From assembly GCF_032452875.1 (NCBI RefSeq), contig NC_083869.1:76316501-76380500 (forward strand): 64,000 bases of DNA. The letters run 5' to 3'. Below, in pieces: positions 56,071 through 64,000 of this stretch; the stretch's first letter is position 1; each line of letters begins with the position of its first letter. Source of the DNA: Bos javanicus. Taxonomy: Eukaryota; Chordata; Mammalia; Artiodactyla; Bovidae. A model generated the notes under the pieces. The model did not search any database. It had not been told where the DNA came from and saw nothing but the letters and a program-made list of their open reading frames with translations. A program made the translations under genes and the position numbers.

Positions 56071-56321
56071 GTGCTAAGTCACTTCAGTCATGTCTGACTC
56101 TCTACAACACTATGGACTGTAGCCCACCAGGCTCCTTTGTCCATGGATTCTCCAGGCAAGAATACTGGAGTGAGTTACCATGCAAGGATCTTGGAGGATC
56201 TTAGAGATCTTAGAGGATCTTCCTGGGTTGGGGGATATTCCTACTCCAGGGTTTGAACCTGAATCTCCTGCATCCCCTGCACTGCAGGCAGATTCTTTAC
56301 CACTAAGCCACCTGGGAAGCC
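56071..56321 (-). mobile_element. Bov-tA SINE, antisense, with internal 10-bp tandem repeat
   Basis: 'gctaagtcacttcagtcatg' to 'taagccacctgggaagccc'. It is about 50 bases longer than usual because aggatcttNN is repeated four times at 56185-56222 where other copies have one ggatcttcc. Confidence 0.9.
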
Positions 56322-56485
56322 CAGAGACTAGGATATGGCAGCCCAAAGACAGATAACAGAAGAATCACGTATGGAAGGTGCCACTCTGTTGAAGGAGCAT
56401 AGTGTTCTTGACATCTGCTTGATGTGTCAGTGTTGAGAGGAACGTTAGATAAGGTTTTGATTTGCTTTGTAGGCAATCTTAAACT

Positions 56486-56497
56486 CTTGGAAGGTAT
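56486..56497. repeat. BovB TSD, left copy (cttggaaggtat)
   Basis: Perfect 12-bp repeat with 57165-57176. Confidence 0.95.
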
Positions 56498-57164
56498 CAG
56501 ATCAGATCAGATCAGATCAGTCGCTCAGTTGTGTCCAACTCTTTGCGACCCCATGAATCGCAGCACGCCAGGCCTCCCTGTCCATCACCAACTCCCAGAG
56601 TTCACCCAGACTCACGTCCATCGAGTCAGTGATGCCATCCAGCCATCTCATCCTCTGTCATCCCCTTCTCCTCTTGTCCCCAATCCCTCCCAGCATCAGA
56701 ATCTTTTCCAATGAGTCACCTCTTTGCATGAGGTGGCCAAAGTACTGGAGTTTCAGCTTTAGCATCATTCCTTCCAAAGAAATCCCAGGGCTGATCTCCT
56801 TCAGAATGGACTGGCTGGATCTCCTTGCAGTCCCAGGGACTCTCAAGAGTCTTCTCCAACACCACAGTTCAAAAGCATCAATTCTTTGGTGCTCAGCCTT
56901 CTTCACAGTCCAACTCTCACATCCATACATGACCACAGGAAAAAACATAGCCTTGACTAGATGAACCTTTGTTGGCAAAGTAATGTCTCTGCTTTTCAAT
57001 ATGCTATCTAGGTTGGCCATAACTTTCCTTCCAAGGAGTAAGCGTCTTTTAATTTCATGGCTGCAGTCACCATCTGCAGTGATTTTGGAGCCCAGAAAAA
57101 TAAAGTCTGACACTGTTTCCACTGTTTTCCCATCTATTTCCCATGAAGTGATAGGACCTCATGC
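56498..57164 (-). mobile_element. BovB LINE, 3' 667 bp, 12-bp TSD
   Basis: Antisense; the 3' tail is five ATCAG pentamers (complement CTGAT), unlike the CTGAA tail of most other copies. Truncated at 'ccatgaagtgataggacct'. The perfect cttggaaggtat TSD and the open frame show a recent insertion. Confidence 0.97.
56658..57122 (-). pseudogene. BovB ORF2 C-terminal fragment (154 codons open)
   Basis: Product contains 'FIFLGSKITADGDCSHEIKR', 'MYGCESWTVKKAEHQRID', 'ELWCWRRLLRVPGTARRSS' and 'LKLQYFGHLMQRGDSLEK'. The frame breaks near the very C-terminus (GDKRRRG then stop). No catalytic domain. Confidence 0.85.
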
Positions 57165-57176
57165 CTTGGAAGGTAT

Positions 57177-57689
57177 AAGAAAGGATAAAAGGAACTACCA
57201 CTTATCTACAAGTAGACGCTGCTTTTTAAATTAGAAACAATAGCAGACTCATGAAAGCACTGAACCTCATCCATATAAAGGATTCTAGCACATTCATTCA
57301 ATGATAACCCTGATAATCATTCCCAGAAAGAAAAGTTATAAAAGGAATACATCAAGAAAGTTGGGAGATATTCCAAAATGAATATGTGATTTAAAAATAG
57401 CTCATCAATGACCATAACAATTGAATGGACAAGGATGAATTAAAATATTTGAAATGTTTGCATGAGGAATTCATAAATAAAATCAGATTTTAGCAAGGAA
57501 CCTACAAGTTTTGTAAAGAAAGACATGTTTTTAAGTATAAATATAAAATCATGGCACAGATTATAAAAATACTACATAGAAGCTTACAGCCCCAGAATAA
57601 TTCAGGCTTTCAAAAAGGTGCAAAGGAAAACAAAATAAACCAACACTCTCAATTGTAGTAAACATATTTTCAGTTACATTAGAAACAAT
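57177..57689. other. Unassigned AT-rich sequence
   Basis: Possibly upstream L1M sequence continuous with the next feature, but I cannot confirm it. Confidence 0.35.
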
Positions 57690-58010
57690 GCGAATTTACT
57701 TCTAAGAATCTTTCATAAAAAGGTGATTATAAATGGATAAAGATTTATTTGTATAAAGATATCCATTAAATGTTACTTATAATGATACAATATTAGAAAA
57801 AAATCGAAGATCTAATAACAGAGATTTAGTTAAATTCATTGTAATGAATTTATCATGTTATTACTAAAATTATGATTTAAATAACTTTACATGTGAAACT
57901 ACTTCTATGATACCATATTAGATAAAAATAACAGGATATAGTAATATATATTCAATATATTCTTACTTTTGTATATACTTTTATATGTGTGTAGTGTATA
58001 TGTACAGCTT
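57690..58010 (+). mobile_element. L1M ORF2/3' fragment, sense
   Basis: 'acaatattagaaaaaaatcg', 'ttaaattcattgtaatgaat' and 'aaaataacaggatatagtaa' follow the L1M order. Diverged. Confidence 0.5.
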
Positions 58011-58013
58011 GTT

Positions 58014-60945
58014 GTTGTTCAGTCACTGAGTCCAGTTCTTTGTGACCCAATGGACTGTAGCACGCCAGGCTTCTCTGTCTTCTGCTATCTCCCAGAGTTT
58101 GCTCAAATTTACGTCCATTGAGATGGTGATGCTATCTAACCATCTCATCCTCTGCCATGCTCTTCTCTCTTTGCCTTCAATCTTTCCCAGCATCAGAGTC
58201 TTTTCCAATGAATCGGCTCCTTGCATCAGATGGCCACAAAATTTAAGCTTCAGCTTTAGCAACAATTCTTCCATATTTAGGGTTGATTTCCTATAGGATT
58301 GACTGGCTTGATCTCCTTGCAGGCCAAGGGACTCTCGGGAGTCTTTTTCAACACCACAGTTCTAAAGCATCAATTCTTCGGCTTTCAGCCGTCATTACAG
58401 TCCAAGTCTCACATCAGTACATGACTGCTGGAAAAATCATAGCTTTGACTGTACAGACCTCTGTCAGCAAAATGATGTCTCTGCTTTCCAATAGGCTGTC
58501 TAGGGTTGTCATAGCTTTCCTTCCAAGGAGCAAGTGTCTTTTAATTTCATGGCTTCAGTCATCGTCTGCTGTGATTTTGGAGCCCAAGAAAAGGAAATCT
58601 GTCATTTTCCCCTCTTCTACTTGCCATAAAGTGTGGGACCAGATGCAATGATCTTAGTTTTTTGAATGTTGAGTTTCAAGCCAGCTTTTTCACGCTTTCA
58701 CCCTCATCCAGAGCCTCTTTTGTTCTTCTTCACTTTCTGCCATAAGGGTGGTGTCATCTGCATATCTGAGTTTGTTGATATTTCTTTAGCAATCTTGATT
58801 CCAGTATGTGATTCATCCAGTCTAGCATTTTGCATGCTGTACTCTGCATAGCAATTTAAATAAGCAGGTCACATTATATAGTCTTGTCCTAATCCTTTTC
58901 CAATTTTGAACCAGTCAGTTGTTTCATGTCCAATTCTAATTGTTGCTTCTTGACTGTAATGCAGGTTTCCCAAGAGACAGGTAAGGTAGTCTGATATTCC
59001 CATCTCTTTAAGAATTTTCCAGTTTGTTGTGATCTACACAGTCAAAGGCTTTAGAATAGTCAATGAAACAGAAGTAGATTTTTTTTTTTTTTTTTGGAAA
59101 TCCCTTGCTTTCTCTATGATCCAACAAATGTTGGCAATTTGATCTCTGGTTCCTCTGCCTCTTCAAACCCATCTTGTACATCTGGAAGTTCTCAGTTCAC
59201 ATACTGCTGAAGCCTAGCTTCAAAGATTTTGAACATAACTTTGCTAACATGTTTAATGAGCACAATTGTATGGTAGTTTGAACATTCTTTAGCATTGCCC
59301 TTCTTTGGGATTGGAATGAAAATTGACCATTTCCAGTTCTGTGTCCACTGTTGAGTTTTCCAAATTTCCTGACAACTTCAATGCAGCTCTATACAGAATC
59401 ATCTTTTAGGACTTGAAATAGGTCAGATGGAATTCTGTTACCTCCACTAGCTTTGTTCACAGTAATATTTCCTAAGGCCCACTTGACTTCACACTCAAGG
59501 ATGCCTGGCTCTAGACAAGTGACCATACCTTCATGGTTATCTGGGTCATTAAGGCCTTTTTTTAATAGTTCTTCTGTGTATTTCTGCCACTTTTTCCTAA
59601 CCTCTCTGCTTCTCTCAGGTTCTTACCTTTTCTGTCCTTTATCACATTTATCCTTGCATGATATAGTCCCTTGATATTTCGATTTTCTTGAAGAGACCTC
59701 TAGTCTTTCTTATTCTATTGTTTTCCTCTATTTCTTTACATTGTTCATCTAGGAAGTCCTTCTTATCTCTCCTTGTTTTTCTCTGGAACTCTGTATTGTT
59801 AACTATATCTTTCCTTTTCTCCTTTGCTTTTCACTTCTCTTCTTTTCTCAGCTATTACTAAAGCCTCCTCAGCCTTAGCTTCTTGTATTTCTTTTTCTTT
59901 GGGATCATTTTGGTCACTGCATCCCGTACAATGTTACAAACCTTCTTCCATAGTACTTCAGGTACTCTGTCTATCAAATCTAATCCCTTGAGTCTATTTT
60001 GTCACCTTCACTGTATAATCGTAAGGGATTTGATTTAGTCACACCTGAATAACCTAGTGGATTTCCCTACTTTCTTTAAGCCTGAATTTTTCAGTAGAGA
60101 GCTCATGATTTGAGCTGCAGTCAGCTCCAGGTCTTATTCTTGTTGACTGTATAGAGTTTCTCCATCTTTTGCCACAAAGAATTCAAAAATTCTGATTTTG
60201 ATACTGACCATCTGGTGATGTCCATGTGTAGAGTTTTCTCAGTTTTTTGGAAAAGGGTGTTTGCTATGACCAGTGTGTTATTCTGGATAGTTCTTGACTT
60301 CTTATTTTTGCATTCCCATCTCCTATGATGAAAAGGACATCTTTTTTTTTTTTTTTTGCCTTGGTTCTAGAAGGTGTTGTTTGTCTGCATAGAACTGTTC
60401 AACTTCAACTTCTTAAGTAGTTCATGTGTAGACTTGGATTGCTTTCATGTTGAATGATTTGCCTTGGAAATGACCCAAAATGATTCTGACATTTTTAAAA
60501 TTGCACCAAAATACTGCATTTCAGATTCTTTTGTTGGCTATAAGGGCTCCTCCATTTCTCTTAAGAGATTCTTGCCCACAGTAGTAGAAATAATGGTTGT
60601 CTGAATTAAATCCTCCCATTCTCATTCATTTTAGTTCACTGATTTCTAAGATGTTGATGTTCAATCTTGCCGTCTTCTGCTTGACCAATCCAGTTTACCT
60701 TGATTCATGGACCTAACACTGAAGCTTCCAATGCAATATTTTTCTTTACAACATGAGACTTTACTTTCACCACCCGACACATCCACACCTGAACATCATT
60801 CCTGCTTTGACCCTGTTGTTCATTCTTACTGGAGCTATTAGTATTAATAATTGATGCCTACTCTTCCCCACTAGCATATTGGACACCTTCTGACCTAAGG
60901 AGCTCTTCTTCCAACATCGTATCTATTTGCCTTTTCAGTCAAGTT
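58014..60945 (-). mobile_element. BovB LINE, about 2.9 kb, nearly full length
   Basis: Antisense, from 'gttgttgttcagtcactgag' at the 3' end through C-terminal domain, RT (YADD codons at 58753-58764), linker and endonuclease to the 5' part near 60945. BovB is usually about 3.2 kb, so only some hundreds of 5' bases are missing. The copy is the most decayed of the set: T-runs at 59079-59095 and 60342-60357, and stops and shifts throughout. The longest surviving frame here is about 75-120 codons on the opposite strand and is meaningless. Confidence 0.92.
58023..58274 (-). pseudogene. BovB ORF2 C-terminal fragment (83 codons)
   Basis: 'LLKLKLKFCGHLMQGADSLE', 'WQRMRWLDSITISMDVN' and 'KLWEIAEDREAWRATVHWVT': the BovB C-terminus with several substitutions at positions shared by the young copies. 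The only sizeable sense-frame remnant of this 2.9-kb element. Confidence 0.75.
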
Positions 60946-61000
60946 AGGTTAATAATAATACTATACTATATATCTCTGATACTATATATCTATATAGTAT
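60946..61000. repeat. TA-rich low complexity between two BovB copies
   Basis: Imperfect 'actatatatctatatagtat' units. Confidence 0.75.
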
Positions 61001-61330
61001 AGGAGATCCAACCAGTCCATTCTGAAGGAGATCAGCCCTGGGATTTCTTTGGAAGGACTGATGCTAAAGCTGAAACTCCAGTACTTTGGCCACCTCATGC
61101 AAAGAGTTGACTCATTGGAAAAGACTCTGATGCTGGGAGGGACTGGGGGCAGGAGGAGAAGGGGATGACAGAGGATGAGATGGCTGGATGGCATCACTGA
61201 CTTGATGGACGTGAGTCTCAATGAACTCCGGGAGTTGGTGATGGACAGGGAGGCCTGGCATGCTGCGATTCATGGGATCGCAAAGAGTCGGACACGACTG
61301 AGTGACTGATCTGATCTGATCTGATCTGAT
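61001..61330 (+). mobile_element. BovB LINE, 3' 330 bp, CTGAT tail
   Basis: Starts at 'aggagatccaaccagtccat' and ends in five CTGAT pentamers. Close to the 56.5-kb copy in sequence and tail, and opposite in orientation to the 2.9-kb copy just upstream. Flanks are TA-rich (ctatatagtat on both sides), so the TSD is ambiguous. Confidence 0.93.
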
Positions 61331-61811
61331 ATATAGATATACTATATAGTATATATAGATACTATATAACTCTGATTATGACATTTTGAGATTTTTTTTA
61401 TTCTACAGTGATCTTATATTACTAAGACTTGGGATTACATTTAAGTGAAGATAAATTCTTAAACCTTAACTATAAAGTGAGATTAAAATTACATATATTA
61501 AGAAAAATAAGATTATATTAGAAGGAATATGTTTTGATAACAACCAAATGAAAACAGTGCAAGTTTTGTAGCTTTTATCAAATATTAATTTAATTTTCTT
61601 CAGTTAGAAAGAACTTAATCAACATAGACAGTAGGGAATTGAATTCCAACTAATAGATACAAAAGAGATTCTAGTTGCTCTAAATGAGTTTACATCTCCT
61701 GGGTCTTGTTCTCTAGACATGTTGTAACTCTAGGCACTGAGTGTACTTAACAGAAGTCAATACAATTCCTTTCAGAAATTATGGAGAACAGATGTTCGGG
61801 AATACTGAAAC
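61331..61811. other. Unassigned AT-rich sequence
   Basis: Starts with TA-rich low complexity (61331-61370), then nothing recognised. Confidence 0.4.
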
Positions 61812-62015
61812 AGTGAAAGTGAAATCACTCAGTCGTGTCTGACCCTTTTCGACCCCATTGACTGTAGCCTGCCAGGCTCCTCCATCCATGGGATTCCCCA
61901 GGCAAGAATACTGGAGTGAGTTGCCATTTCCTTCTCCAGAGGATCTTCCCAACCCAGAGACCAAATTCAGGTCTCCCTCATTGTAGGCAGATTCTTTACC
62001 ATCTGAGCCACCAGA
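61812..62015 (-). mobile_element. Bov-tA SINE, antisense
   Basis: 'cagtgaaagtgaaatcactc' to 'accatctgagccaccagaaa', full length. Confidence 0.93.
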
Positions 62016-62084
62016 AAATATCCTCCAAGGGCCCTGCTAAACATCATGGACACAGTAGAGAAGAAGATACAGACAGAAGCCAGG

Positions 62085-62135
62085 GGTCTCCCACATTGCA
62101 GGCAGACTCTTTACCGTCTGAGCCACCAGAGAAGT
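62085..62135 (-). mobile_element. Bov-tA head fragment, antisense
   Basis: 'gggtctcccacattgcaggc agactctttaccgtctgagc' is the tRNA-head complement only. Confidence 0.8.
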
Positions 62136-62439
62136 CATGGAATACTGAGAATGGTCCCATATAGTCTTAATTTCCAAGAAAGTAAAGATAAAAGTAGAAG
62201 TAAAAGAGTCCATGAAATACATGCTTAGTGAATAAAATATTTATCCTAGGCAAAATTATAGAATGACTTAAATAATAAATATGTGAGTGCCTAGAAAGCA
62301 AGAGGTTATCACAAATAAGTCAAAGCTACTCTAGTAGGAATGAGCACACCTAGTAACAAGATCCTAGTTTCCAAAGACCATTCTCTAATAAAAAGAGCCA
62401 GGGATTCTTGGAGAAATGATAGATATCAGAGCTGAGGAG
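62136..62439. other. Unassigned sequence
   Basis: Nothing recognised. Confidence 0.35.
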
Positions 62440-63465
62440 AGAGAATAAAAGATGAGCCTGGAGCATCCTGTGATTCAAAATAAGTAAAATACTGAAAAAA
62501 ATGGAGCACGTTGTAGAAACACAGGAGTCCAGCTAAAATATCTTCCAAAGCTGGACCAGTTTGAGAAGCAAAATAAATCATGGGCATATTAAATTATAAC
62601 CCACAGAGTAAACTAAATATCTAGGAGTCCAACGTGATACAAATTATTGAACACATAAATGAAAAGCGAGAGAGAAGGCAACTCTTCCTTACAGAGGAAT
62701 GCTAATTAACAAAATAGAATGAGTAGGCAAAATAAAAAAGCAGCATGAAAGCACCACAGTAACAAGCAGGCAAGAATCACCTATGGATTCTAACATGAGT
62801 GGTTAAAAGTTGGATGAGAGGCATGATACCTGCAAAATCTCAAAATATCTCACCAAAGATATTTATGAATTGTAAAGGGAACAATAACACATGCAAGATA
62901 AAGAAACCTACAGATTCCACCATCACTGAGTGATGAAGTGTATCATCTCCAGTGATAAAGCAGATCAGCGTCACCATACCTTAATATGATGCCCTGACAA
63001 GAGTACAAGGTGGCATTCTTGCCAATAATGCATAACCTCAATATCATTTGAAAACATCAGGCAGGCCCTGAGGGGCATTCTACAAAATACTTGACCAGGA
63101 AGAGCACCAGGCCAACACCAGAGCACCAGGGAGTGCACTTTAAGTCAAAGGGTCATGAAAGGCAACAGGATACAGAGGGATTATCCCAGATCGCAAGAGA
63201 CTAAGGAGATATGACACCTAGCTGTTATGTGGGATACTGCGTTGGATCCTGGAACAGCCATGAAGGAACTGGTGAAATGTAAGTTAAGAATATAGTACAG
63301 GTAATAGCATGACCTTAATGGAATTTACTGGTTTTGATAATTGCACTGTTCTTCCCAAGCTGTTTATATTAGGGGACTCTGAGCAGTATACAGATACACT
63401 TTGTATTGTTTCTGCAATTTTTTGTAAATCTAAAATTATTTTAAAATAAAAAGTCTAAAAAAGAT
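62440..63465 (+). mobile_element. L1M 3'UTR, sense, about 1 kb
   Basis: 'aacagccatgaaggaactgg tgaaa', 'ttactggttttgataattgc' and the terminus 'aaatctaaaattattttaaa ataaaaag' are characteristic of old L1M 3' ends. Its 5' limit is uncertain. Confidence 0.75.
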
Positions 63466-64000
63466 CAATCCAGATTAACACAGTCTTACATATTTGTGTA
63501 GATCAAATGAAAAAATGTACTAATTAGTAACACTGATGAATTCATAAGATAAACTTTTCACAAGATAGGAAATACTAAAGGAGAAAGGTCAGAGTAAATA
63601 GGTCCCCACTTTAATTAACTGGAAGAGTTAAGTTTAAAAGAAAACTAATTTTAAGAGGAATAAAGAGAAAATGGTGTCCTTAGTTTCAAAATAACCATAT
63701 ATGCCAGTATGAAAAGGAGAGATGCTATCTATCACAAATTCAGGTGAAGTGTGTGAGTGACAGCTGCCATTCATGTACTAAAATTGAGCTCTCTTTATTG
63801 AAAATCTATAATAAGGCATATAAAATTTTCTTTTTAATATTCCTCCCAAAGGCAGAAGTAGGAGCAATAATTAAAGTTATGGGGAAGTAAATGCTGACTC
63901 AGAATAAGAAAAAAAAATGCTTGCAATGATTATTTACACAGCATTGTGCCCCAGGTAAAAGGAAGTGTTCAGGAACAGAGGGATGATAACTTTGGAGCTG
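63466..64000. other. Unassigned sequence at window end
   Basis: Nothing recognised up to the window edge. Confidence 0.4.

Noticed and set aside
56498..56522. ATCAG array as an independent microsatellite
   Set aside because: It is the 3' tail of the BovB copy, lying inside the TSDs.
1..64000. A host multi-gene system, bacterial operon or intact provirus
   Set aside because: No intact gene, no paired LTRs with internal retroviral genes, and no operon-like spacing; the window is intergenic or intronic ruminant DNA.

Overview
This is a gene-poor stretch of a ruminant (pecoran artiodactyl) nuclear genome. The evidence is the repeat content: many copies of the BovB (RTE-clade) LINE, the BovB-derived SINEs Bov-tA and BOV-A2, the tRNA-derived CHR-type SINE of cetartiodactyls, artiodactyl L1 3' ends, and ERV LTRs of a kind known from cattle and sheep. 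I cannot name the species. I found no spliced gene, exon, rRNA, tRNA gene or CRISPR array. Every long open frame I could explain lies in a LINE; the exceptions are a 205-codon frame at 3039-3656 and a 155-codon frame crossing an LTR at 8130-8597. Family names come from recognition by eye, not alignment, and most boundaries are good to about 5-20 bases except where a target-site duplication (TSD) fixes them.

Layout. 0-7.4 kb: a CAT/CAC-rich array, a CHR SINE, a Bov-tA with an 11-bp TSD, L1 3' ends and a MIR. 7.4-12.2 kb: a cluster of LTRs that all read on the minus strand (an MLT1-like MaLR, a CCAAT/TATA-bearing LTR, a bovine-type ERV LTR inside an L1, and a 532-bp LTR with a 7-bp TSD). 12.9-14.4 kb: two BovB copies head to head. 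15.2-17.2 kb: a SINE cluster. 19.2-21.5 kb: two BovB copies tail to tail. 23.5-24.8 kb: antisense L1. 28.6-31.1 kb: a 2.5-kb BovB with endonuclease, linker and reverse transcriptase (RT) remnants. 35.1-38.8 kb: an old antisense L1M split by a BovB/L1 composite and by another BovB. 41.8-43.95 kb: a SINE-in-SINE insertion and a 1.4-kb BovB. 48.1-48.8 kb: another minus-strand LTR. 50.6-54.6 kb: L1, Bov-tA, a twin-primed L1 and BOV-A2. 56.5-61.3 kb: three BovB copies, one about 2.9 kb long. 62.4-63.5 kb: an L1M 3' end.

By hand count, BovB occupies about 12.6 kb (about 20%), L1 about 9 kb, SINEs about 5.6 kb and LTRs about 2.5 kb. Nothing works as a gene set. The relationships are parasitic: Bov-tA and BOV-A2 share sequence with BovB and are thought to be mobilised by it, and the nesting gives a relative order of events: L2, MIR and MLT1 oldest, then L1M, then artiodactyl L1, then BovB, Bov-tA and BOV-A2.

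I saw no convincing undescribed biological system. The best leads are structural: a possible BovB-L1 chimeric insertion (36.16-37.81 kb), inverted BovB pairs able to form long RNA hairpins, a twin-primed L1 with a clear TSD, two LTRs I cannot place in a family, and the unexplained frame at 3.04-3.66 kb.
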